DNA of 31,099 nucleotides from JADCCX01 sp031378805 (GTDB lineage: Bacteria > Pseudomonadota > Alphaproteobacteria > Rhizobiales > Beijerinckiaceae): positions 1 through 31,099 of the forward strand of contig JANNEO010000072.1 of assembly GCA_031378805.1 (NCBI GenBank), written 5' to 3'. How positions within the stretch are numbered: the first letter of the stretch is position 1; every line of letters starts with the position of its first letter. A model generated the notes under the pieces. The model saw only the letters and a list, made by a program, of their open reading frames with translations. It was not told where the DNA came from and did no database searches. Positions 24,309 to 31,099 of this stretch are shown piece after piece. A program made the translations under genes and the position numbers.

Positions 24309-26339
24309 TCAGGCCGCCTTCAGGTCATTCAGCAACCGTGCCATCGAACGCTCGACCTCATCGGCCTTGCGCGACAGGGCCGTTGCGATGTTGGTGAGGT
24401 TCGCGGCTTTCTCGCTGGTGTCGAGTGATTTGTTGGTCACGTCCCGCAACACCTCAGACACGGCGCGGGAGTCCGTGGCGGTCTCCTCTACGCTGGTATT
24501 GATGAGATCCGTGGTGGTTGATTGCTCTTCCGTTGCGGACGCAATGGCGCTCGACACACTGGTGATCTCGCCGATGATCAGTGTCATGTCATTCACGACA
24601 CCGCTGACGTCGACCACGGCATCGCGGATCGCCGCGATCTGCGATGCGATTTCGTGGGTGGCGTTGGTGGTCTGGCTGGCGAGCGCTTTCACTTCGCTGG
24701 CGACAACTGCGAAACCGCGTCCGGCGTCACCCGCGCGCGCGGCCTCGATGGTGGCATTCAGGGCCAGGAGGTTCGTCTGGCTGGCGATACCGGAAATCAG
24801 TCCGCCAATATCGCCAATTTTCTGCACGGCATTGTCGAGCGTCGAAAGGCTGACCTGAACACGGTCGGTTCCTCGGCGGGCCTTGTCGGCGACATTGGCA
24901 GCCGTTGCTGATTGTTCAGCAATCTCGCGCGTGCTCTGGGCGAGTTGCATGATGGAGCTGGCGACTTTCAGGACATTGTTGGCTGTGCCATCCAGGCGCT
25001 CTGAGGTCGTCGCCATGTGAATCTGTGTGTTCTGGGCATTGGTCGACACCAATTCGACGGTGGTCAGCAACTCGTGGCAGGCCGTGTTCATCTCGGAGAT
25101 GAGGCCGTCGACCTGACTGTTGATGTCTTGTGCAACCGTTTCGATCAAGGCGCGGCGCTGCTGGTCCACGATTGTGTCGCGCTCTGCCAGATGCTTGGCA
25201 TCCATGCGCTCGGCAACGGCATCGCGCAGACGGTCAATGGCACGAGACACGCCACCGATTTCGGTCCTGCTGTCACTCACCGCATTGCGGACGGAAAGAT
25301 CGCCCTGTGCCACCGCGTCGATGGTTTTCTTCAGGCGATAGAGATTCATCACCATGGCATTGGAGAAATACAGGCCGATCAACAACGCAAGCAGCGTAAT
25401 TCCGCCGCTCACCGCAAGCATGTTGATCACCTTGTCGTTGAGACCTTTGACCCTGACACCCAGTCGCTCATCCAGGGAGCCGCTGGCGGCGCGCCAGAAC
25501 TGATCATAGGCCACCACCATGCCCTGCATTGCCGGTGTGATTGCCGTGATATCGACTGCCGAAGTGTCCTTCGCCGTCAGGTCGGATCCCAGCCCCTTCA
25601 AGGCGCGTGAAACGGCTTGCGCTTGCGCGGTGTATGCCGCTTGGGCAGCAGCTACGGCAGTTTTGATCTGGCCTTCAGGGTTGCCGCTGATGGCTCTGGT
25701 GAGGGATTTTCCAATTTCGGCAATATCGGAATCAAAATTCCCAAGGGCTCCAAAAAACGCTCCGCGCTTCTGGTCAGTTCGATTGCCGGGTTCCCTAAAT
25801 GCCATGACCAGATCGTGAAGTTGCACCGTGCGCTCCATCAGTGCCGGAAGCCGCATCGTGGTGATTTCCATGAGGTAGAACGTGTCGAGGTCCGGATCGA
25901 GTGTCAGGTTGGAGAGATCACCAAGGTCACGGATGAACGCATGACCCTGGCTTATGGCAAGATTGGTTTCAGTAACCTTCGTTGGGGTTGGCGAGAGCCA
26001 GCCAGTATCCTTCAGGCTCGCGGTGAATTTGGTGAAGCTGCCACCACTTTCCAGTGTTGCGCCATGCTTGCCATGGGCTGCCATCAGCCTGTCCTGGATG
26101 TCTTTTGCCGCGACCTTGCTTTCGCTGCCAAGGCGTGAGGACGACAGGCGCACCAATGCTTCCCAGACAGGCCGGACGTGTTCTAGTCCATCGATCTCCT
26201 TCTGGCTGAAGGCGATCTCTTTCTGGAGTTGCTGATAGAACAATCCTGCAATGACCAGCGCTGGAAGGAAGGCGATGAAGCCTGCGATCGACAACTGCAT
26301 CTTGAGGGAAAGATTGCGAGAAAACTTGAACATGCGCAT
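24309..26339 (-). CDS. Methyl-accepting chemotaxis protein
   Basis: A 676-residue membrane chemoreceptor that senses a ligand outside the cytoplasmic membrane and controls the kinase CheA. There is a membrane helix near residues 15-35, a largely helical periplasmic sensor of about 290 residues of unclear type, a second membrane helix near 325-345, then a HAMP region and a long coiled-coil signalling domain. The hairpin tip, around residues 525-555, reads I-E-A-A-R-A-G-D-A-G-R-G-F-A-V-V-A-S-E-V-K. No CheR-tethering pentapeptide is seen at the C-terminus (L-N-D-L-K-A-A). ATG at 26337-26339 has AAGG 7 nt upstream; an ATG at 26373-26375 adds 12 residues with no ribosome site. No other chemotaxis gene is adjacent. 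It converges with rplT. Confidence 0.95.
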   Translation of the reverse strand: MRMFKFSRNLSLKMQLSIAGFIAFLPALVIAGLFYQQLQKEIAFSQKEIDGLEHVRPVWEALVRLSSSRLGSESKVAAKDIQDRLMAAHGKHGATLESGGSFTKFTASLKDTGWLSPTPTKVTETNLAISQGHAFIRDLGDLSNLTLDPDLDTFYLMEITTMRLPALMERTVQLHDLVMAFREPGNRTDQKRGAFFGALGNFDSDIAEIGKSLTRAISGNPEGQIKTAVAAAQAAYTAQAQAVSRALKGLGSDLTAKDTSAVDITAITPAMQGMVVAYDQFWRAASGSLDERLGVRVKGLNDKVINMLAVSGGITLLALLIGLYFSNAMVMNLYRLKKTIDAVAQGDLSVRNAVSDSRTEIGGVSRAIDRLRDAVAERMDAKHLAERDTIVDQQRRALIETVAQDINSQVDGLISEMNTACHELLTTVELVSTNAQNTQIHMATTSERLDGTANNVLKVASSIMQLAQSTREIAEQSATAANVADKARRGTDRVQVSLSTLDNAVQKIGDIGGLISGIASQTNLLALNATIEAARAGDAGRGFAVVASEVKALASQTTNATHEIASQIAAIRDAVVDVSGVVNDMTLIIGEITSVSSAIASATEEQSTTTDLINTSVEETATDSRAVSEVLRDVTNKSLDTSEKAANLTNIATALSRKADEVERSMARLLNDLKAA

Positions 26340-26448
26340 GGAAAACCTTGAACGGGCGATGCTCTCGAAGCGCATATTCTTATTGGGAGACCGCCTTCAA
26401 AAATGGATCCCCAGAAGAACAGAATTGGCCTTGTTCAGTTAATTCTTT

Positions 26449-26492
26449 CCTAAAAACGCCTTGTTTAGGGCAGGAAGCTTGAATTTTCCTGC
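26449..26492. promoter_or_regulatory. Two abutting inverted repeats upstream of the chemoreceptor gene
   Basis: CCTAAA (26449-26454) with TTTAGG (26464-26469), and GCAGGAA (26470-26476) with TTCCTGC (26486-26492), each have a 9-bp centre. Their midpoints are 22 bp apart, about two helical turns. They lie 110-150 bp upstream of the chemoreceptor start in an AT-rich spacer. This could be paired regulator sites or an RNA leader structure. Confidence 0.35.
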
Positions 26493-26543
26493 AAGAATAA
26501 CGCAACGTCATAGAGATTATCGAGCTAACAAGTGCAAATATAA

Positions 26544-26571
26544 AAAACGCTGCCGGTGAGGGCAGCGTTTT
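26544..26571 (-). terminator. Intrinsic terminator of pnp
   Basis: AAAACGCTGCC (26544-26554) and GGCAGCGTTTT (26561-26571) are perfect 11-bp arms around a 6-nt loop. On the minus strand the stem is followed by six T (26547-26542). It sits about 50 bp after the pnp stop codon. Confidence 0.9.
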
Positions 26572-26623
26572 CATGATTCAAGACAGAGGTCAGTTACACG
26601 CCTCGGTCTGCGTCTGGGTCGGC

Positions 26624-28747
26624 CTACTGCTTCGCTTCGAGGTCTTCGCCTGTCGCCTGGTCGACCACCTTCATCGAAAGGCGCGTCTTGCCACGGTCGT
26701 CGAAGCCCATGAGCTTCACCTTGACCTTGTCGCCTTCCTTCACGATGTCCTTGGTCTGCGCCACCTTCTCGCGTGACAGCTGCGAGATATGGACGAGGCC
26801 ATCCTTGGAGCCGAAGAAGTTCACGAAAGCACCGAACTCCATCACCTTGACCACGGTGCCTTCATAGATCATGCCGATCTCCGGATCGGAGGCAATGCCC
26901 TTGATCCAGTTCATCGCGGCCTGAATGGCCTTGCCATCGGAGGCTGCCACACGGATCGTGCCGTCATCCTCGATGTTGATCTTGGTGCCGGTCTTCTCGG
27001 TGATCTCGCGGATCACCTTGCCGCCCGTACCGATCACTTCGCGGATTTTGTCCGGGTTGATCTTGATGGTCTCGATGCGAGGCGCATGTTCGCCAAGTTC
27101 CGCGCGGGCGCCCGTGAGCGCCTTGGCCATTTCGTCCAGGATGTGCTCGCGGCCGCCCTTGGCCTGGCCGAGCGCGACCTTCATGATCTCCTCGGTGATA
27201 CCGGCGATCTTGATGTCCATCTGCAGCGACGTGATGCCGCCCATGGTGCCAGCCACCTTGAAATCCATGTCGCCCAGGTGATCTTCATCGCCCAGGATAT
27301 CGGACAAGACGGCGAAGCGCTTGCCTTCAAGGATGAGGCCCATGGCGATACCAGCCACGGGCGCCTTCAGAGGAACACCCGCATCCATCAGGGCGAGCGA
27401 AGTGCCGCACACGGTTGCCATGGATGATGAGCCGTTCGACTCGGTGATCTCCGAGACGATGCGCAGCGTGTAGGGGAAGTCGTGATGCGCGGGCAGCATC
27501 GGCCGGATAGCGCGCCAGGCAAGCTTGCCGTGGCCGATTTCGCGGCGGCCGGGCGAACCCATGCGGCCTGTCTCGCCCACGGAATAGGGAGGGAAGTTGT
27601 AGTGCAGCAGGAAGGTTTCCTTCGTGGTGCCCATCAGGCCGTCGATGTACTGCTCGTCATCGCCGGTGCCGAGTGTCGCCACCACGAGCGCCTGGGTCTC
27701 ACCGCGCGTGAACAGCGCCGAGCCATGGGTGCGCGGCAGGATGCCGACTTCCGAAACGATGGGACGCACTGTCTTGACGTCGCGGCCATCGATGCGGATG
27801 CCATCATCCAGGATGTTGAGGCGCACGATCTGTGCCTGCGCATCCTTGAATTGGCCCTTGAGGGTTTCCTTGTCGAAGGTCTTCTTGCCGTCCGGAGCAT
27901 CGGATGAAAGCTCCGCCATCACCTTCGCTTTCACAGCGTCGATCGCCTTGTAGCGCTCGGCCTTGGCCGTGATCTTGTAAGCCTTGCGCAGATCCTTCTC
28001 GGCCACCTTCATGATGGCCTTGGCCACCACGGAATGATCGGCAGGCGTGAAGTCGCGCGGCTCCTTGGCGGCCTTCTCGGCCAGCTTGATGATCGCTTCG
28101 AGAACGGGCTGCCAGCCCTTCTGGCCGAACACGACGGCGCCCAGCATGATCTCCTCGGACAATTCCTTGGCTTCCGATTCAACCATCAGAACGGCGTCTT
28201 CGGTGCCGGCGACCACGAGTTCCAGCACGCTGTCTTCCATCTGCTGTGCCGTGGGGTTCATCACGTATTCGCCGTTGATGTAACCGACCTTGGCGGCACC
28301 GACCGGGCCCATGAAGGGCACGCCGGAGATTGTCAGCGCGGCGGAGACCGCCACCATGGCGAGCACATCGGTGTCGTTCTCGAGATCGTGCTGCAGCACG
28401 GTGACGACGACCTGGGTGTCATGACGGTAGCCCTGCGGAAAGAGTGGGCGGATCGGGCGGTCGATGAGGCGGGAGAGCAGCGTCTCCTTCTCGGTCGGAC
28501 GGCCCTCGCGCTTGAAGTAGCCGCCGGGAATGCGACCGGCCGCGAAGGTCTTTTCCTGATAGTTCACGGTGAGCGGGAAGAAATCGATGCCGACTTTCGG
28601 CTCCTTGGCGGAGACTACCGTGGCGAGCAGCACGGTTTCGCCGTAGGTGGCAAGAACCGCGCCGTCGGCCTGGCGGGCGATCTTGCCCGTTTCGAGCGTG
28701 AGCTTGCGCCCGGCCCAGTTGATGGAAACTTTCTGATGATCGAACAT
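26624..28747 (-). CDS. pnp: Polynucleotide phosphorylase
   Basis: A 707-residue phosphorolytic 3'-5' exoribonuclease and component of RNA turnover, active as a trimer in the cytoplasm. Two RNase PH domains (about residues 10-220 and 310-540) flank a helical linker. A KH domain with I-R-E-V-I-G-T-G-G-K-V-I-R and then an S1 domain with G-A-F-V-N-F-F-G-S-K-D-G-L-V-H-I-S complete the usual order. Length and start (M-F-D-H-Q-K-V-S-I-N-W) are standard. It follows rpsO on the same strand after 338 bp, the conserved rpsO-pnp order. In other bacteria the leader is cut by RNase III for autoregulation; a hairpin is present here. Confidence 0.99.
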   Translation of the reverse strand: MFDHQKVSINWAGRKLTLETGKIARQADGAVLATYGETVLLATVVSAKEPKVGIDFFPLTVNYQEKTFAAGRIPGGYFKREGRPTEKETLLSRLIDRPIRPLFPQGYRHDTQVVVTVLQHDLENDTDVLAMVAVSAALTISGVPFMGPVGAAKVGYINGEYVMNPTAQQMEDSVLELVVAGTEDAVLMVESEAKELSEEIMLGAVVFGQKGWQPVLEAIIKLAEKAAKEPRDFTPADHSVVAKAIMKVAEKDLRKAYKITAKAERYKAIDAVKAKVMAELSSDAPDGKKTFDKETLKGQFKDAQAQIVRLNILDDGIRIDGRDVKTVRPIVSEVGILPRTHGSALFTRGETQALVVATLGTGDDEQYIDGLMGTTKETFLLHYNFPPYSVGETGRMGSPGRREIGHGKLAWRAIRPMLPAHHDFPYTLRIVSEITESNGSSSMATVCGTSLALMDAGVPLKAPVAGIAMGLILEGKRFAVLSDILGDEDHLGDMDFKVAGTMGGITSLQMDIKIAGITEEIMKVALGQAKGGREHILDEMAKALTGARAELGEHAPRIETIKINPDKIREVIGTGGKVIREITEKTGTKINIEDDGTIRVAASDGKAIQAAMNWIKGIASDPEIGMIYEGTVVKVMEFGAFVNFFGSKDGLVHISQLSREKVAQTKDIVKEGDKVKVKLMGFDDRGKTRLSMKVVDQATGEDLEAKQ

Positions 28748-29085
28748 GTGTTCAGCTTTCGTGCCTGCGCCCGGGCCTTCCGGGGCAGCGGTAGAGGCGG
28801 ATCAAACGGCATAAGCCATGCGCAAGACGGCGAGAAGCCCGGATGCGTGCGCATCCCGGACGTCCGGCGATCCTGCCATGGCTGATGTCATGTGTGTCTG
28901 CCAGCGGTGCGACGGCCCCATTGCCGACGCGACGTGTGGTTTGAGTGAAGGCGGTATGTGTATCCGCCCTCGCGTGCAAACCTCATCCTGAGCTTGTCGA
29001 AGGATAGAGGTTTGCGCTTTCAGTGCGCTCTGGAGCATCCTTCGACAGGCTCAGGATGAGGATCGAGAAAGGCTCCAGACTCTGC
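28748..29085 (-). other. rpsO-pnp intergenic region: no gene, contains hairpins and a repeat
   Basis: I see no convincing gene in these 338 bases. They contain the inverted repeat at 28981-29061 just after rpsO, a GC-rich hairpin in the pnp leader (GGATGC 28841-28846 with GCATCC 28851-28856), and a weaker GGCGG/CCGCC pair near 28950-28968. The leader hairpin is a candidate RNase III or Pnp autoregulation site by analogy with E. coli; a separate pnp promoter was not identifiable. Confidence 0.5.
28981..29061. repeat. REP-like inverted repeat between rpsO and pnp
   Basis: The arms CCTCATCCTGAGCTTGTCGA... (28981-29005) and 29037-29061 are complementary at 24 of 25 positions, with a 31-nt loop. 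The outer CCTCATCCTGAG block is shared with the element at 18881-19007. It begins 25 bp after the rpsO stop, so in the transcript it forms a stable hairpin at the 3' side of rpsO. Confidence 0.85.
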
Positions 29086-29355
29086 TTAACGGCGGATGCC
29101 GAGCTTGGTGATGAGGGCCTTGTAGCGGGCCTCGTCCTTGCGCTTGACGTAATCGAGCAGGGTGCGGCGCTGCGACACCATCTTCAGCAGACCACGCCGG
29201 GAATGGTTGTCCTTGACGTGCATCTTGAAGTGCTCGGTGAGGTTGGTGATGCGCTCGGTCAGAATAGCCACCTGGACCTCCGGCGAGCCGGTATCGGTGG
29301 GCTTCAGCGCATTGTCCGCAATGACCGCAGTCTTGCGTTCAGCAGTAATCGACAT
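29086..29355 (-). CDS. rpsO: 30S ribosomal protein S15 (uS15)
   Basis: An 89-residue protein with the standard uS15 sequence: S-I-T-A-E-R-K near the start, D-T-G-S-P-E-V-Q-V-A-I-L-T-E-R-I, then H-x3-K-D-N-H-S-R-R-G-L-L and R-R-T-L-L-D-Y-V-K. It binds 16S rRNA at the central-domain junction and helps start small-subunit assembly. GGAG lies before the ATG at 29353-29355. In many alphaproteobacteria truB precedes rpsO; here the upstream neighbour is a divergently oriented mrr gene, so that linkage is not seen. Confidence 0.99.
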   Translation of the reverse strand: MSITAERKTAVIADNALKPTDTGSPEVQVAILTERITNLTEHFKMHVKDNHSRRGLLKMVSQRRTLLDYVKRKDEARYKALITKLGIRR

Positions 29356-29381
29356 CGGGAACTCCGTTCAAAAAGAGGAAA

Positions 29382-29417
29382 CAAAAAGGCCACGCCGGGA
29401 TGTCGTCCAGCGTGGTC
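29382..29417 (-). terminator. Terminator-like hairpin in the rpsO leader
   Basis: On the minus strand GACCACGC (29417-29410) pairs with GCGTGGCC (29395-29388), 8 bp with one G-U, followed by TTTTTG. It lies 33 bp upstream of the rpsO start. It could end an upstream transcript, or act as an attenuator of rpsO. Confidence 0.5.
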
Positions 29418-29597
29418 TGATTGGGCGTATAGGGGAAAAGGCGGGGGAAGGGAAGGGGGACAAATCCAAACTATAACCTGTCCGCGCCGCCACATATTTC
29501 GGGGCTTGATCGAAAACCATTTGAACAAGGCCGGAAGTTGGCTGATGAACAGTCAAATTCAATAAGCGTTCAAGATTTCTGCTGGAGTTTGATCAAT

Positions 29598-30455
29598 ATG
29601 GTGACCAAAGCGGATGTTCCCAGGTTCGATGAGATGATGGTTCCGATGGTCCACGCCTTGAAACGGCTTGGCGGATCTGCCTCTAATGACGAATTGGTTG
29701 ACGAAGTTGCCAATGCACTCGGCCTTTCGGAAGCTGTGCGGAACGTTACCGATGCCAAGCGCGGCACGTCTGAACTGGCCTATCGACTGGCGTGGACGCG
29801 GACCTATTTGAAGTCCTGGGGTGCGCTCGAAAATTCCGAACGCGGAGTATGGAGTCTCACGGACAAGGGCGAGCGGATCACTCCTGCCGATGTCGAGACT
29901 ATAAAACGTGACGTCCGGGCCGTAGGCACTGCCAAGCGCAAGAAGGTCGCCAATGATCAACCAGATGATACCGAAGAGGCCAGCGTCGCGTCTCCCGATT
30001 TAAGAGACTGGAAAGAGCGCCTGCTTGCCGTTCTTCTAACGATCAAGCCGGATGCCTTCGAGCGGTTATGCCAGCGTATCTTGCGGGAGAGCGGCTTCAC
30101 CCGTGTTGAAGTCACAGGCAAGTCTGGGGACGGAGGCATCGATGGCATAGGCGTCTTGCGGGTCAATCTCGTGTCTTTCCGCGTGGTCTTCCAATCCAAA
30201 AGGTGGAAGAGCGCCGTTGGTTCGCAGGAAGTCCGGCTCTTCCAGTCCGCCATGCTTGGCCGCGCGGACAAGGGCCTGATCATGACAACCGGTACCTTCA
30301 CCACCGAAGCCCGGAAGGAAGCCACCCGAGACGGTGCGCCAGCCGTTGACCTTGTTGACGGGGAGGGTCTTTGCGACTTGCTGAAAGACCTGAAACTTGG
30401 GGTGACGCCGGTCACGGACTACGCCGTCAACGAAGAGTTTTTTCGTTCGGTTTGA
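29598..30455 (+). CDS. mrr: Mrr-type restriction endonuclease (type IV, modified DNA)
   Basis: A 285-residue protein with an N-terminal winged-helix Mrr_N domain (about residues 5-95, starting V-P-R-F-D-E-M-M-V-P-M-V), a charged linker and a C-terminal PD-(D/E)xK nuclease domain. The nuclease site is visible: E155 in F-E-R-L-C-Q-R-I-L, D182 in G-D-G-G-I-D-G-I-G, and Q199-S-K201. The Q-x-K variant is usual in Mrr enzymes, which cut DNA carrying foreign methylation. ATG at 29598 is chosen because Mrr_N begins just after it; a TTG at 29538 would add 20 residues. Codon use and base composition are less GC-rich than the neighbours, consistent with acquisition. No methyltransferase partner is present, as expected for type IV. 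Confidence 0.88.
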   Translation: MVTKADVPRFDEMMVPMVHALKRLGGSASNDELVDEVANALGLSEAVRNVTDAKRGTSELAYRLAWTRTYLKSWGALENSERGVWSLTDKGERITPADVETIKRDVRAVGTAKRKKVANDQPDDTEEASVASPDLRDWKERLLAVLLTIKPDAFERLCQRILRESGFTRVEVTGKSGDGGIDGIGVLRVNLVSFRVVFQSKRWKSAVGSQEVRLFQSAMLGRADKGLIMTTGTFTTEARKEATRDGAPAVDLVDGEGLCDLLKDLKLGVTPVTDYAVNEEFFRSV

Positions 30456-30507
30456 TATTGCGCACTACGGGCATTGCATAAGCATTATACCATCAGCACC
30501 CACCCAT

Positions 30508-30653
30508 CCCCTCATGTCGAGGTGCTAGTCCCTTGGCGAGCCTCGAGACATGCACGATATCCGGGCCGGTTCTTCTTGCGGACAAGCGCGAATTGCACAG
30601 GCATGGTGCGTGTCTCGAGGCTCGCCAAGGGACTAGCACCTCGACATGAGGGG
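30508..30653. repeat. Long palindromic element with 43-bp perfect arms
   Basis: Arms at 30508-30555 and 30606-30653 are complementary at 47 of 48 positions, with the outer 43 bp perfect, around a 50-nt loop. The right arm reads GTGCGTGTCTCGAGGCTCGC, then a 10-nt centre, then GCACCTCGACATGAGG. That layout and both ends match the repeat unit at 18881-19007. No target-site duplication is clear. It fills the gap between mrr and the toxin gene; nothing in it looks coding. Confidence 0.9.
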
Positions 30654-30680
30654 GATTAAGTTACGCACCTGGAATCTCGT

Positions 30681-30965
30681 TCAAATCCCCTGCCAAACCC
30701 GCCGCGCCGCATGCCGCACATGCAGGATTTCAACAGCATCCTCCCTCACGCGATAGAAAACCTTGTACGGATATCCGACCGCCAGCCGGACCCGCACGCC
30801 GGGCCGACTGGTCTTGACCCCGATCTCCGGGTTTTCCGCCAGACCATCGATGGCAGCGGCAATGCTGCGCGACACGTTGTGCGCACCGCCAGGGGATCGG
30901 TCGGAGAGATAGCTCAGGATATCTTCAAGATCGCGGCTGGCCCGACGCGAATAGCTGACGATCAT
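30681..30965 (-). CDS. ParE/RelE superfamily toxin
   Basis: A 94-residue toxin of the ParE/RelE fold. It starts M-I-V-S-Y-S-R-R-A-S-R-D-L-E-D-I-L-S-Y-L, the usual first strand and helical hairpin, has the central N-P-E-I-G motif, then V-R-L-A-V-G-Y-P-Y-K-V-F-Y-R-V and ends with I-L-H-V-R-H-A-A-R. The pattern favours ParE-like (gyrase-directed) over RelE (ribosome-dependent mRNA cleavage), but sequence alone does not settle it. Its start overlaps the antitoxin stop by 4 bp (ATGA), the normal antitoxin-first order. Confidence 0.9.
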   Translation of the reverse strand: MIVSYSRRASRDLEDILSYLSDRSPGGAHNVSRSIAAAIDGLAENPEIGVKTSRPGVRVRLAVGYPYKVFYRVREDAVEILHVRHAARRVWQGI

Positions 30966-31099
30966 GCTTCGTAGCGTTTGAAGAGCGCCGCAATGGCTTC
31001 AGACGACACAAGATCGCCGCGGTCAGCATCATCGATGCCCTCCTGGACAGCCGCCTCTTCTTCTGGCGTCATCGTATAGAGTCCCGAGCGCAAAGCCTC
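30962..31099 (-). CDS. Antitoxin of the ParE/RelE-type pair, 5' end outside window
   Basis: The frame upstream of the toxin stays open to the right edge and gives 45 residues ending L-F-K-R-Y-E-A. The stretch M-T-P-E-E-E-A-A-V-Q-E-G-I-D-D-A-D-R-G-D-L-V-S is typical of the C-terminal, toxin-binding half of ParD/CopG-like antitoxins. An internal ATG at 31070-31072 exists, but most relatives are about 75-90 residues, so the real start and DNA-binding domain are probably beyond the window. Confidence 0.8.
   Translation of the reverse strand, partial: EALRSGLYTMTPEEEAAVQEGIDDADRGDLVSSEAIAALFKRYEA

Noticed and set aside
18881..30653. Repeats considered as CRISPR arrays
   Set aside because: They are inverted pairs with different spacing, not regularly spaced direct repeats, and no cas gene is present.

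Overview
The window looks like a chromosomal segment of a moderately GC-rich alphaproteobacterium, most likely order Hyphomicrobiales (Rhizobiales). The clues are a homologue of the mitochondrial complex I accessory subunit NDUFS4, a double cold-shock-domain protein followed by a DUF192 protein, rpmI-rplT with no infC beside it, rpsO followed by pnp, and intergenic palindromes of the 'cctcatcctgag' and 'ccttctccc' types that are common in this group. Genus and species cannot be read from the sequence. I saw no CRISPR array, integrase, transposase or prophage structural gene.

Layout. (1) 1-6110: the 3' part of a thioester-type bacterial alpha-2-macroglobulin gene overlapping pbpC (penicillin-binding protein 1C), an envelope pair. 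(2) 6121-14315: a peptide uptake and hydrolysis locus. An M81 (MlrC-type) metallopeptidase gene is divergent from an operon of a Tat-exported family-5 substrate-binding protein, two Dpp/Opp permeases, a fused double ATPase and an M20 peptidase. A palindrome brackets the likely -35 box between them, and a 153-bp set of nested inverted repeats sits between the binding-protein and first permease genes. (3) 14316-16206: an amidase gene translationally coupled to a DUF1353 gene on the minus strand, divergent from a sirtuin gene (16285-17067).

(4) 17155-18839: double-CSD cold-shock protein, DUF192 protein, tRNA-Pro(UGG) and the NDUFS4-like protein. A palindromic repeat and tRNA-Arg(UCU) follow. (5) 19215-23389: a family-39 (ArnT-like) membrane glycosyltransferase, an FAD-dependent aromatic-type monooxygenase coupled to a small DUF2783 protein, and an unknown membrane protein. 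(6) 23576-24157: rpmI-rplT with a structured leader and a strong terminator, converging on a methyl-accepting chemotaxis protein gene (24309-26339).

(7) 26624-29355 on the minus strand: pnp and rpsO with an inverted repeat between them. (8) 29598 to the right edge: an Mrr-type restriction endonuclease gene, a large palindromic element with 43-bp perfect arms, and a ParE/RelE toxin with its antitoxin cut by the window edge. This last stretch looks like a small defence and addiction insertion beside core translation genes.

Most genes belong to known families. I found no convincing wholly new system. The most useful leads are the divergent peptide-uptake locus with its candidate operator, the palindromic elements placed at operon gene borders (two are clearly diverged copies of one family), and the Mrr plus toxin-antitoxin block next to rpsO.
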